Virus record (IMG/VR): IMGVR_UViG_3300017605_001164
Location: 1-49,893 of that record
From: a virus
DNA: 49,893 nt
Direction: 5' to 3' (one strand)
Under the pieces are notes generated by a model. The model was not told the DNA's origin. It searched no databases and worked only from the letters and a program-made list of their open reading frames with translations. Position 1 is the stretch's first letter, and each line of letters starts with the position of its first letter. Shown here in pieces: positions 32,063 to 39,092 of this stretch. The translations under genes were made by a program, and so were the position numbers.

Positions 32063-32322
32063 CACGCGCCCTCCCACTCGCGCAGCGCCGCTGCCACCGC
32101 CTCCTGCCGGGGCGCCGACAGCAGCCCCATGCTCGCGGTGGCCCCGATAGCCCGCCTGACCTGCGCAGACAGCTCATACCAATGCCCAGCGCAGCAGAAC
32201 AGCTGATCACTGACCTGCAACCCGCAGGTCCGGCCCGGGCACTCGTGCTTTCTCACCTCCCGCCGCGTTTCCGCAGGTGGGGGGACCTCGGGGGGACCTT
32301 CGTCGTAAGAACCGGTCGTCAT
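32062..32322 (-). CDS. Cys/His zinc-binding protein
   Basis: 86 residues from the ATG at 32322. HECPGRTCGLQVSDQLFCCAGHWYELSAQVRRAI contains four Cys and two His in a pattern seen in small actinophage proteins. Zinc binding is likely; function unknown. Confidence 0.7.
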   Translation of the reverse strand: MTTGSYDEGPPEVPPPAETRREVRKHECPGRTCGLQVSDQLFCCAGHWYELSAQVRRAIGATASMGLLSAPRQEAVAAALREWEGA

Positions 32323-32504
32323 GCTCCTGCCTTCCTCTCCGGGTGGACCTTCTTGATCGGTACCACCTGCCATCTCAGCTCCCGCGTGCACCGCCAGCCG
32401 GGTGCCGCCCCGCAGACAGGGCAGCGTTCCCGCAGGTCAGGGTCGTTACCAGCACTGCTCAGACGCTTGGTCACCCTCCCCCTGCGAGGGCTGGGCGTGG
32501 CCAT
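32319..32504 (-). CDS. Small zinc-finger protein
   Basis: 61 residues. ERCPVCGAAPGWRCTRE followed by KVHPER is the common actinobacterial CxxCGAxPGxxC...H motif. Overlaps both neighbours by ATGA or TGATG. Confidence 0.7.
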   Translation of the reverse strand: MATPSPRRGRVTKRLSSAGNDPDLRERCPVCGAAPGWRCTRELRWQVVPIKKVHPERKAGA

Positions 32505-32794
32505 CAACGGCACACCTCCTGCACCATCCGGCGCCACGTCTCGTAGTCCATCTGATTCACCACCCAGATCCTCAGCCGCACGCACGGCCGGGTGCTCAGG
32601 CCGTCCAGCCACCCCGGGGGGACCCCGTCGGAGGTCCCCCCGCGGACCGATTTGACAGCCCCGATAGGATCAGCGACGGAGTCGCTGTTCTGCTCCAGGA
32701 CCTGCCGGGGGGACCTCCGGAAGGTCCCCCCGTAGCTCGATTTGACCCGCCCGGTAGGGTCAGCGACGGAGTCGCTGCGGTGGCCGGTGACCAT
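32504..32794 (-). CDS. Small protein with duplicated peptide, doubtful
   Basis: 96 residues from the ATG at 32794. A 23-residue unit occurs twice, 30 residues apart: SDSVADPTGRVKSSYGGT and SDSVADPIGAVKSVRGGT. The DNA behind it is a direct repeat with strong hairpins, so the reading frame may be incidental. Overlapping stop/start pairs at both ends argue for translation. The last ~18 residues (MDYETWRRMVQEVCR) alone could be the real product. Confidence 0.45.
   Translation of the reverse strand: MVTGHRSDSVADPTGRVKSSYGGTFRRSPRQVLEQNSDSVADPIGAVKSVRGGTSDGVPPGWLDGLSTRPCVRLRIWVVNQMDYETWRRMVQEVCR
32616..32777. repeat. Two direct repeats of ~71 bp with hairpins
   Basis: Copies at 32616-32687 and 32707-32777. 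Each begins with a GGGGGGACC...GGTCCCCCC hairpin, continues GATTTGAC, a CCGGTAGGGTCAG-like segment, and ends with the palindrome CAGCGACGGAGTCGCTG. Confidence 0.8.
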
Positions 32795-33027
32795 CAGACC
32801 CGCCCCCGCAGTCGCTTGTTCGGTCGTTTGCCGGACCGCTTGCGGGTGATCAAGTAGTTGCCGGACCGGCCGACATGCCACCCGAGACACTGGTCGCAGC
32901 GGTAGACGCTCACCGCGTCCTTGCGCAACCGGTAGTGCTGGCACAGCGCGTTGCGCCCGCGGTCGGCCCGGTCGCTGCTCTCGTACCTCTTCTTTCCGGC
33001 GCAGCGCCGCAGGTACCCGGCGCTCAC
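32794..33027 (-). CDS. Zinc-ribbon phage protein
   Basis: 77 residues from the GTG at 33027 (GTGA overlap). CAGKKRYESSDRA...CQHYRLRKDAVSVYRCDQCLGWHVGR is a frequent phage zinc-ribbon pattern; the C-terminus is strongly basic (RKRSGKRPNKRLRGRV) and may touch nucleic acid. Confidence 0.7.
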   Translation of the reverse strand: MSAGYLRRCAGKKRYESSDRADRGRNALCQHYRLRKDAVSVYRCDQCLGWHVGRSGNYLITRKRSGKRPNKRLRGRV

Positions 33028-33119
33028 GTCAGTGCCAGGGCCAGCATCAGCCCGCTCAGTGCCCAGTAGGGCAGCGCCCAGATCGCGCCGTCGAGCGCGG
33101 CCTTCACCATCGTCTTCAT
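33024..33119 (-). CDS. 31-residue membrane peptide
   Basis: MKTMVKAALDGAIWALPYWA... is one hydrophobic helix. GGGGAG precedes the ATG and a promoter (33149-33176) lies 30 bp upstream, so it is the first gene of its operon. Confidence 0.65.
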   Translation of the reverse strand: MKTMVKAALDGAIWALPYWALSGLMLALALT

Positions 33120-33148
33120 CTGCTCCCCTTGATCTCGGATACCGTCTC

Positions 33149-33176
33149 AGCTTACCAGTCATGGCTGCGAAGTCAA
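33149..33176 (-). promoter_or_regulatory. Promoter of the small-gene operon
   Basis: TTGACT, 16-bp spacer with TCGCAGCCATG, TAAGCT. Confidence 0.7.
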
Positions 33177-33214
33177 TGCCGGAAGAGGGCCGCCCCTGGG
33201 GAGGAACGACCCTC

Positions 33215-33232
33215 TTGACCTTTACTTGTCAC
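33215..33232. promoter_or_regulatory. Palindromic operator-like site 11
   Basis: TTGAC-N8-GTCAC between two minus-strand operons, beside an AGAGGG...CCCTCT hairpin. Confidence 0.55.
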
Positions 33233-33252
33233 CCATCTACCTGTCCCTCCTC

Positions 33253-33366
33253 TCAGGGTGTCGTCGCCGGTACCACGAGGATCAGGACCCCGCAGAAGAC
33301 CAGCACCAGGACCAGGCCGATCAGCGCAGCGCCCAGCTCGATCGGGGTCAGCGGCCGCCGCATCAT
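33253..33366 (-). CDS. 37-residue membrane peptide
   Basis: MMRRPLTPIELGAALIGLVL... is one long transmembrane helix with a basic N-terminus. ATGA overlap with the gene before it. Confidence 0.6.
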   Translation of the reverse strand: MMRRPLTPIELGAALIGLVLVLVFCGVLILVVPATTP

Positions 33367-33719
33367 CGGGGCAGTACCAAACCGTGCCGGACACGTGTGT
33401 GGACATCCATCGCGGCCTGACTCATGGTCGCCCCGTGGCATCCCTCTACCGGGCACTCGATCAGGTTAGGACCACCGGCCCGCTGCTCGGCGATCTCCCG
33501 CCCGTACCGGCTGCGCAGCACCTGGCCCACCGTCTGCCCGGCCATCATGACGGTGGCCAGCGCGCCGAGCGTGACGCCCGTGGCCTGGGTGACCCGCTCC
33601 CCGGGGTTCAGGACGATGACCACCGTCCCCAGCGCAGCGGCCGCGGTCACTGCCGCGCCGGTGATGATCGATGCCGTAGTGGGCTGTCCCGCGGTATGCT
33701 GCTTACGCTGTTCGATCAC
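33363..33719 (-). CDS. Membrane protein with C-terminal zinc finger
   Basis: 118 residues, GTG start with AAGGAAG upstream. Two hydrophobic segments (residues ~16-40 and 45-65) are followed by CPVEGCHGATMSQAAMDVHTRVRH, a C2H2-like finger. Expressed from the minus half of the divergent promoter pair at 33782-33816. Function unknown. Confidence 0.7.
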   Translation of the reverse strand: MIEQRKQHTAGQPTTASIITGAAVTAAAALGTVVIVLNPGERVTQATGVTLGALATVMMAGQTVGQVLRSRYGREIAEQRAGGPNLIECPVEGCHGATMSQAAMDVHTRVRHGLVLPR

Positions 33720-33741
33720 GTTCTTCCTTCCTGTTGCGCGG

Positions 33742-33767
33742 CGGGCCCCCTGGTTCCAGGGGGCCCG
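33742..33767. terminator. Leader hairpin
   Basis: 12-bp perfect stem CGGGCCCCCTGG / CCAGGGGGCCCG with a TT loop, in the leader of the minus-strand membrane gene. It may attenuate that gene or stop plus-strand read-through. Confidence 0.6.
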
Positions 33768-33781
33768 TTTCGTTGTGCTGC

Positions 33782-33816
33782 TTGCTACCTTACCGCCATA
33801 GCTGCTATGTTAGCAA
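33782..33816. promoter_or_regulatory. Interleaved divergent promoters
   Basis: Plus strand: TTGCTA (33782), 18 bp, TATGTT (33806). Minus strand: TTGCTA (33816-33811), 18 bp, TAAGGT (33792-33787). The -35 of each lies next to or within the -10 of the other, so the two cannot fire at once. Confidence 0.7.
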
Positions 33817-33836
33817 CCTACGGCAAGGGAGGAAGC

Positions 33837-34199
33837 ATGAGAGCACAGGTGGCGAAGGACCAGACGGTCCGCACCATCAGCGTCGAGGTCACCGGCGCAC
33901 CGGACCTGGACGTCGCCAGGGATTGGCAGGTCCTTCAGCGTCTCATCAAACCGGAGTGGATCATGATCACCCTGGTCGGGGAGAAGTTCCAGAAGGTCCA
34001 GGTCCGCGGTCCGCTGATCCTGAAGAACGGCAAGGTCGGCAAGACCCGGGGCGACTTCACCTGGTACACCGACGACAGCGTCCTCCATCACCGGGAGAAA
34101 CTGAGCCGCTCCCCGCAGTGGATCCGGGACCTGGTGCAAAACACTCCGCACGGCCTGACCGCGTTCAGCTGGCCGGATCAGAGTCCTCGCGATGAGTAA
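33837..34199 (+). CDS. First gene of plus-strand operon, unknown
   Basis: 120 residues, beginning MRAQVAKDQTVRTISVEVTG. GGGAGG precedes the ATG. DWQVLQRLIKPEWIMITLVGEKFQKVQVRGPLILKNGKVGKTRGDFTW suggests a small alpha/beta fold. No family recognised. It leads five short genes coupled by overlaps. Confidence 0.75.
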   Translation: MRAQVAKDQTVRTISVEVTGAPDLDVARDWQVLQRLIKPEWIMITLVGEKFQKVQVRGPLILKNGKVGKTRGDFTWYTDDSVLHHREKLSRSPQWIRDLVQNTPHGLTAFSWPDQSPRDE

Positions 34200-34419
34200 G
34201 AAGGGGTCGAGAGGTCCTGGCCAGCAGGGTCCACCGGGACGCCGGGGCCGGGGAGGATCCGGCCCGGTCGGGCCCTACCGCACCGGGGGAGGCAACACCG
34301 GCGGCGGATCCAAGCACACCACCGGCGGCTGCATGCTGGCCAAGGCGGTCGGCGCGGTCATCCTCGGGTTCATCGCGGCCAGCACCGCGGCCACCTTCCT
34401 GTCCCTGGTGGCCGGGTGA
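34192..34419 (+). CDS. Gly-rich membrane protein
   Basis: 75 residues: a Gly/Arg-rich, probably disordered front (GSRGPGQQGPPGRRGRGG) and a C-terminal transmembrane helix (VGAVILGFIAASTAATFLSLVA). Overlaps the upstream gene by 8 bp. Confidence 0.7.
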   Translation: MSKKGSRGPGQQGPPGRRGRGGSGPVGPYRTGGGNTGGGSKHTTGGCMLAKAVGAVILGFIAASTAATFLSLVAG

Positions 34420-34556
34420 TCCCCGGATCCGGCCCGGGCCGGGGTGTCCCGTGGTGGCGCCAGGCGGTTCTCCTGCGCCTGCGTCCTGACTTCGGCGTGC
34501 CCGAGCCGGTCGGCCTTCCCCGTGAGGGCCGCACGGTCGCGGTGATCCGGCGGTGA
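34416..34556 (+). CDS. Small basic protein
   Basis: 46 residues from a GTG in a GTGA overlap: MIPGSGPGRGVPWWRQAVLLR... No domain seen; coupling to both neighbours supports it. Confidence 0.55.
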   Translation: MIPGSGPGRGVPWWRQAVLLRLRPDFGVPEPVGLPREGRTVAVIRR

Positions 34557-34732
34557 GGCGGCCGCGCTGGCTGGCGATGTTCACTCTCAGTGCCGTGATC
34601 GGCATCTGCGTGCTGATCTTCCGTCACGTGCAGGCAGGCGCGAACGCCGAGCTTTACTGGCACCCCGCCCCGGTCCGGGCCTTGCTCGCAACCGCTCGTG
34701 ACCACGCCGACGAATACGCAGGCATCCCGTGA
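34553..34732 (+). CDS. One-helix membrane protein
   Basis: 59 residues, GTG start (GTGA overlap). Hydrophobic LAMFTLSAVIGICVLIF helix near the N-terminus, then a soluble ~35-residue tail. Confidence 0.6.
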   Translation: MRRPRWLAMFTLSAVIGICVLIFRHVQAGANAELYWHPAPVRALLATARDHADEYAGIP

Positions 34733-34848
34733 GGTATTGGCGCTGGAGACTGGCCTACCACCTGAACCAGGCCCGCTGGCATTTGACACGTGACCGTCAC
34801 GACTGTAAGGTTAAGGTTCCAGCAACGGAAGGGAGCCACCATGGCTAA
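34729..34848 (+). CDS. Very small basic protein
   Basis: 39 residues, GTG start (GTGA overlap), Trp/Arg/His-rich. Its second half coincides with the next promoter and ribosome site, so it may be a leftover frame. Confidence 0.4.
   Translation: MRYWRWRLAYHLNQARWHLTRDRHDCKVKVPATEGSHHG
34783..34811 (+). promoter_or_regulatory. Promoter overlapped by operator-like site 12
   Basis: TTGACA, 17 bp, TAAGGT. The palindrome TTGAC-N8-GTCAC at 34783-34800 covers the -35 and spacer, as at 19917. Confidence 0.8.
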
Positions 34849-35020
34849 GCACCGCGCCCCCTACACCGGGGACGGCCGGACCCGCGGCCCGAAGATCGGC
34901 AAGGCCGAGTTCGACGTCAAGCGCCCCGACGGATCCTCGATCCTCGGAGCGGCATTCGCCTACTGGACCAACCGGCCCAAGAAGAGGATCACCGGCAAGG
35001 TGACCAAGAAGAGCAAGTAG
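34841..35020 (+). CDS. Small basic protein, unknown (moron)
   Basis: 59 residues, MAKHRAPYTGDGRTRGPK..., with a very basic end (KKRITGKVTKKSK). GGAAGGGAG precedes the ATG. It has an operator-covered promoter and a bidirectional terminator, like the 62-residue gene at 20 kb. Nucleic-acid binding is possible from charge alone. Confidence 0.8.
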   Translation: MAKHRAPYTGDGRTRGPKIGKAEFDVKRPDGSSILGAAFAYWTNRPKKRITGKVTKKSK

Positions 35021-35030
35021 CCAGGACAGC

Positions 35031-35061
35031 AGAAAGCCCCGGGGGTCACCCGGGGCTTTCT
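35031..35061. terminator. Bidirectional terminator
   Basis: 13-bp perfect stem AGAAAGCCCCGGG / CCCGGGGCTTTCT between convergent genes. Confidence 0.9.
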
Positions 35062-35084
35062 GCGATCAAGGAAGGTAGCCCATC

Positions 35085-35444
35085 CTACCGGATGTTGCCG
35101 TTGGCAGGCGAGATCGGAACCGCATCGGCCTTGGGCGTCACCTGCGGCCGGATGCCGAACAGCGCGAACCCGGCCAGGATGATCGAGCCCAGGCTGGCCA
35201 CCGACGAGTCGGACCAGTGCAGGCTGTACTCACCGATCAGGGCAGCCGCCGCCGACAGCGCGCCGACATAGAGCGCCGGGGCGACCGGCCGGGTGGTCCA
35301 CGCGATCACACCCGCCGTGATGGCGGTGACAGCTGCGGTAGCCTGCCCGGCGTTGAGCCACTCGATGCCGACGCCACCGGCCCAGGCGAACAGCGCGCCG
35401 ATCAGTGCCAGCCACAGGGCCGGTTCGCGTCCCAGGATCTTCAC
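35085..35444 (-). CDS. Holin
   Basis: 119 residues with about four hydrophobic segments and a polar C-terminus, coupled by overlap to the endolysin. LWLALIGALFAWAGGVGIEWLN and ATAAVTAITAGVIAWTTRPVAP are typical of actinophage holins placed next to the lysin. It would open the inner membrane at lysis. Confidence 0.8.
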   Translation of the reverse strand: MKILGREPALWLALIGALFAWAGGVGIEWLNAGQATAAVTAITAGVIAWTTRPVAPALYVGALSAAAALIGEYSLHWSDSSVASLGSIILAGFALFGIRPQVTPKADAVPISPANGNIR

Positions 35445-36247
35445 TGGTCCTCCCCGAGAGCCATCTGCCGGAACGCCTCGACGATGACCTCCGGGGTCAC
35501 CTGGGCACCACTGGGCAGCAGAGCTGCCAGCAGGGGAGCGAGAGCCGCAGCCAGGGCCTGCTCATCGACCGTGTCCCGGGTGGCCAGCGAAGCCAGCACC
35601 GGCCCCATGGCCAGCACCGCCTTCTCGGTCACGAGGGTGTGGAAGTAGGTGTTGGTGATCGCCTCCCCGAGCTTCAGCTTCGGGTTGGTCCCCCGGTCGT
35701 AGGCGTTGGACGGATTGTCGATCACCCCGTCGGTGGTGAGCAGGACCTTGACGTCGTTGGCGTCCACAGCCTCCTCCATTCCCGGGGCATCGCCCCGATT
35801 GATCTCGATGGCGAACGCACGGACCGCAGACGGACCGGCGTCGATCTCCCAGTGCATGACGTCCTTGCGCCCGGAGTACGTGCCACCCCAGCGCAGTACC
35901 CGGCCGGACTCCCGGACGATCTGCTTGCACGCGGCGATCTTGGCCTCGCTCATCACCGCCGACGGCTCGGCACCCAGCGGGTACTTGTCGGCGTTGATGT
36001 CCCACGCGGTGGCGCTGGCGTGGTTGCTCTTGGTCGTCGCTCCCCGGATGGCCCGGTCGAACCAGCCCCAGCAGCTGCCCTGCTTCAGCGGCTCGACCAG
36101 CTGGCGGTACCGCATCATCTGCCAGCGGGCGACGGTAGCCACGTCCCCGGCCAGGATCCCGTTGGGGAAGGTCACCCCGAAGAACGGTCCCTGATCACAG
36201 GCACCCTTGCCGACCACTGGCCACTGGTTCTGTGAGTACTCGGTCAC
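35441..36247 (-). CDS. Endolysin, M15-type peptidase
   Basis: 268 residues, GTG start after AGGAGGGG. Residues ~75-135 carry the M15 zinc ligands: HASATAWD (H-x6-D) and DVMHWEI (His). This class cleaves peptide cross-bridges of the wall (L-Ala-D-Glu or D-Ala-D-Ala type). The C-terminal ~110 residues (DANDVKVLLTTDGVIDNP...) are helical and probably bind the wall or assemble the enzyme. No signal peptide, so it relies on the holin. Confidence 0.88.
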   Translation of the reverse strand: MTEYSQNQWPVVGKGACDQGPFFGVTFPNGILAGDVATVARWQMMRYRQLVEPLKQGSCWGWFDRAIRGATTKSNHASATAWDINADKYPLGAEPSAVMSEAKIAACKQIVRESGRVLRWGGTYSGRKDVMHWEIDAGPSAVRAFAIEINRGDAPGMEEAVDANDVKVLLTTDGVIDNPSNAYDRGTNPKLKLGEAITNTYFHTLVTEKAVLAMGPVLASLATRDTVDEQALAAALAPLLAALLPSGAQVTPEVIVEAFRQMALGEDQ

Positions 36248-36302
36248 GATGCATCCCCTCCTACCTCACAGTAGCAGCTTCAATGCTCGCGCCGGGCACG
36301 GA

Positions 36303-36335
36303 AAAGCCCCGCCCGGATCTCTCCGAACGGGGCTT
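36303..36335 (-). terminator. Terminator before the lysis genes
   Basis: AAGCCCCGTTCGG...CCGGGCGGGGCTTTT on the minus strand, ending in T4. Confidence 0.85.
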
Positions 36336-36351
36336 GACTCTTACGTGTCAG
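36334..36351. promoter_or_regulatory. Palindromic operator-like site 13
   Basis: TTGACTCTTACGTGTCAG, identical to site 7 and again touching a terminator. It overlaps the stop of the 44-residue membrane gene. Confidence 0.65.
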
Positions 36352-36482
36352 AGGTGGGTCAGCCAGTTGATCCCAGCAGCGAGCAGGACGAGCAGGAACC
36401 CGCCTGCGAACATGGCCACGATGAAGGTGAGGATCGCGGGCAGCGTGCCCTCCCAGATCCAGCGGGTGAACCGGTCCCTCAT
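36348..36482 (-). CDS. One-helix membrane protein
   Basis: 44 residues: a short charged front (MRDRFTRWIWEG), then a transmembrane helix (LTFIVAMFAGGFLLVLLAAG). Its place next to the lysis genes, past a terminator, would fit a small lysis accessory, but nothing proves it. ATGA overlap upstream. Confidence 0.65.
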   Translation of the reverse strand: MRDRFTRWIWEGTLPAILTFIVAMFAGGFLLVLLAAGINWLTHL

Positions 36483-36880
36483 GACGTCCGCTTCCCTCCG
36501 GTGATCAGGTCGGCCAGCTCCACGATCCGCTCGCGCCAGGGGGAGGAACTGTCCAGCCGGATCCCGTTCTCTCCCAGCACGCTGATCGCCCAGGCCTTAT
36601 CCTGGTCCCACGCGTACTGATCCAGGGTGAAGAAGCTGGCGTTGTTCCCGGAGTACTCCGTGCCCTCATCCTGGGTGTCGCGACGCATGCGCCAGGCCCG
36701 GTGCCCGATCTGCTTGGGCTCGAAGTCCGCGGTCTCCAGATCGATCCAGACCCGGTTGACCTTGGTCACCACGGCCGGGATCCAGAGACCCTCAGGCTCG
36801 CGACCACGGGAGTCGTTGCTGCTGCGCCGGACCATGACCCGCTGCCCGGTCGTCAGCTCCCCCAGTTCCGGCCGGGTCAC
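36479..36880 (-). CDS. Conserved actinophage protein, unknown
   Basis: 133 residues, GTG start (GTGA overlap). RVWIDLETADFEPKQIGHRAWRMRRDTQDEGTEYSGNN...FTLDQYAWDQ is a recurring actinophage pattern: a beta-barrel followed by a Trp/Arg segment and a helical end. Function not known. Confidence 0.75.
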   Translation of the reverse strand: MTRPELGELTTGQRVMVRRSSNDSRGREPEGLWIPAVVTKVNRVWIDLETADFEPKQIGHRAWRMRRDTQDEGTEYSGNNASFFTLDQYAWDQDKAWAISVLGENGIRLDSSSPWRERIVELADLITGGKRTS

Positions 36881-37182
36881 GGCTTCCCCCGGACCAGCAG
36901 ACCGGGCAGCTTCAGATCCCTGGCTGCATCTTCGATCATGGTCAGGATGTCGGAGACAACGAACGTCTGCTCGCTCACCGGCTTGGCCGCACGATTCGAC
37001 CCGCTGGCCGCGTCGTTCTCAGCAGCCCCCCGGGCCCACTGCTCGGCCACCTCCTGCATGGCGACCAGCGCCTCGATCTGGCCGGTCATCCGGGACCCGT
37101 GGACCACCAGGGGCGCGGCCGCGCGACGGACCAGTTCGTCCCGCACGTCGCCCAGCGCCTTCATCATCTCGCTGTCGTTCAT
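36877..37182 (-). CDS. Helical protein, unknown
   Basis: 101 residues, mainly helical (MMKALGDVRDELVRRAAAPLVV, MTGQIEALVAMQEVAEQWARG). ATGA overlaps at its start, GTGA at its end. No family recognised. Confidence 0.7.
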   Translation of the reverse strand: MNDSEMMKALGDVRDELVRRAAAPLVVHGSRMTGQIEALVAMQEVAEQWARGAAENDAASGSNRAAKPVSEQTFVVSDILTMIEDAARDLKLPGLLVRGKP

Positions 37183-37388
37183 CGCTGCGCCTCTCGCTCG
37201 ATGACTTCCTCGGTCACGGTCCGCTTGATCACCCGGTAGAGCCGGGTCTTGGGCTTGCGCGTGGCATCGATTGCCTTGAATGCCGCTTCAGCAGTGGCGT
37301 GCCAGGGCCCGGCCTGGTCGTTCCACCAGGCGTCCGAGTCCTCGATGTGCCTGCTCTGCACGACGTATCGGTACGAGGTGTTCTTCAT
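37179..37388 (-). CDS. Small basic protein, unknown, leaderless
   Basis: 69 residues from the ATG at 37388: a beta start (SYRYVVQSRHIEDSDAWW), then WHATAEAAFKAIDATRK and a charged end. The ATG is seven bases from TAATGT, so no ribosome site exists and translation must be leaderless. It heads the operon that reaches the lysis terminator. Confidence 0.75.
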   Translation of the reverse strand: MKNTSYRYVVQSRHIEDSDAWWNDQAGPWHATAEAAFKAIDATRKPKTRLYRVIKRTVTEEVIEREAQR

Positions 37389-37395
37389 GCCCAGT

Positions 37396-37424
37396 ACATT
37401 ACCGCCATGGCTGCAAGGTGTCAA
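37396..37424 (-). promoter_or_regulatory. Leaderless promoter below the terminase gene
   Basis: TTGACA, 17-bp spacer CCTTGCAGCCATGGCGG, TAATGT, seven bases to the ATG. Confidence 0.8.
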
Positions 37425-37428
37425 GCGG

Positions 37429-38904
37429 TCAGCGGCTGAGCGGCCCCAGGCCGGTCACCGGCATGACGCCGACCGGCGCGGCGAAGTTGCCGGTGCCCTG
37501 GTGCCGGTCGGCCCAGAACGCCATCACGATCGAGTCACCGCGGTCCGGGGAGCGGCCCAGCCGCTCGACCACCTTGTCCTTCTGCTCGACCTGATACTTG
37601 GGCGGCGAGCCGCTGGTGATGTCCCACCGCGGAGTGGTCAGGTCGCTGATCATCAGGTCGTCCGGGGGCAGCGCCAGCATCGGCTCGTACGCCGGGTCGA
37701 GCAGCTCGCGCATGTTCCAGTACGCCGCGCTGCGGACGTTGACGAACCCGTACTTGCCCGACCGGTCGCGCACGGTGGTCCGGGCCGAGCCTACGTACGC
37801 CAGCGGCTTGGTATGCGTCTCCCGCAGCCGGTCGTACACCCCGGCGCCGACGCCCACCGCGTCGATGATGGGGCGCCCGTCGTGACCCTGGACCAGCGCG
37901 ACCGTGCTCATGGTGTCCCGGATCCTGTTGCCCTCCAGCACCACGGACCAGCCGTCGCGGTGGGCCAGGATCGTCTCGTCGCCTCCCCGGCCGACGTCGA
38001 CGCCGGTCCAGAGCGGGCCACCCGGGGAAGGGCGACCGGCCCGGTCCCAGACGTGCCACCGCTCGATCGCCGCCTCCAGCCAGGACAGCGGGATGACGCT
38101 CTCCTCATCGCTGGCGTGGAACTCACCGAGCACGCGGTTGTGGTAGATCGCGCTGTCCGCTCCCCACTGGAGCTTCCGCTGATCGGCCCACTGCCGGGAG
38201 ATCCTGCCCCCCTCGATGGCCTCCTGGAGCGTGACGTGCCGGACGTGCCAATCCTCGTAGCCGGGCGCCCGCCGGTGGATGTCGTAGAACCGGCCGCTTG
38301 GCGGCCCCGGCGTGCTCATGGCGAACGCATAGGCGTTGTCGAGGGTGTCGGCACCGGCGTTGGAGAACGCGCCCTCGATGGAGTCCCAGGTAGCCGGAGG
38401 GATGATCTTTGCTTCGTCAAGCAGGTACAGCAGCTCGACCGCGTGCGCGCCCTCGATCCGCTCGGGCTGGTTGCTGGCGACCGCGGTGGCCGCGCCGTGC
38501 CGCAGCTTCAGGCGCAGGTCCAGCAGCTCCGACCGCGGGCTGTAGGGCTTCATCCCCAGGATCTCGAAGTCGATCTTCCCGGCCCACTTGTGGATCTCGG
38601 GCCACAGGTAGACCTCCAAGTGGCGCCAGGCGCTGGCTGTCGTGATGATCTTCCAGTCAACCCCGCGCATGTCCCGGGTGGTCGCGAACCAGTTGACCAG
38701 CCAGGCGCCGGTGAAGCTCTTCCCCAGACCGTGCGGGCCGCGGACCGCGACCCTCTTCTTGACCGGCAGCAGGTCCCCGATCTCCTGCTGATACGGCGCG
38801 AGCTTCACCCCGGGGAGGCAGTCATGCGCCCAGGCGACCGGCGAGTTCCACCACCGTTGCAGCCGGGTCCGGCTGATCACCTTGGCCGCCAGGTCGACGA
38901 TCAT
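37429..38904 (-). CDS. terL: Terminase large subunit
   Basis: 491 residues. The ATPase half has Walker A GPHGLGKS (56-63) and Walker B LLYLLDEA (about 160). The nuclease half shows GVDVGRGGDET, a central Asp (IIDAVGVG) and the late SPDRGDSIVMAF Asp. It drives DNA into the portal and cuts the concatemer. Coupled by ATGA to the 63-residue gene upstream. Confidence 0.93.
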   Translation of the reverse strand: MIVDLAAKVISRTRLQRWWNSPVAWAHDCLPGVKLAPYQQEIGDLLPVKKRVAVRGPHGLGKSFTGAWLVNWFATTRDMRGVDWKIITTASAWRHLEVYLWPEIHKWAGKIDFEILGMKPYSPRSELLDLRLKLRHGAATAVASNQPERIEGAHAVELLYLLDEAKIIPPATWDSIEGAFSNAGADTLDNAYAFAMSTPGPPSGRFYDIHRRAPGYEDWHVRHVTLQEAIEGGRISRQWADQRKLQWGADSAIYHNRVLGEFHASDEESVIPLSWLEAAIERWHVWDRAGRPSPGGPLWTGVDVGRGGDETILAHRDGWSVVLEGNRIRDTMSTVALVQGHDGRPIIDAVGVGAGVYDRLRETHTKPLAYVGSARTTVRDRSGKYGFVNVRSAAYWNMRELLDPAYEPMLALPPDDLMISDLTTPRWDITSGSPPKYQVEQKDKVVERLGRSPDRGDSIVMAFWADRHQGTGNFAAPVGVMPVTGLGPLSR

Positions 38905-39092
38905 CGCAATCCCACCTGTCGCTTCAGCTGTTCCATCTGCGCGTCGCGCTCGGCCTTGGCCCGGGCACGCTCCCGGTTGCGCGCGCCGGACGCCCGGCCA
39001 CCGGTGACCCGCAGCGGCCGCCAGTGCTCACACCCGTTCGGCATCGGGACCAGTTCGCCGCAAGCCCCGCACGGCCGGTGTGTCAGGGTCAT
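38901..39092 (-). CDS. Small Cys-containing basic protein between TerS and TerL
   Basis: 63 residues. CGACGELVPMPNGCEHW looks like a metal knot; the rest is a basic helix (NRERARAKAERDAQMEQLKRQ). ATGA overlaps on both sides tie its synthesis to both terminase subunits. It may modulate packaging, by context only. Confidence 0.7.
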   Translation of the reverse strand: MTLTHRPCGACGELVPMPNGCEHWRPLRVTGGRASGARNRERARAKAERDAQMEQLKRQVGLR

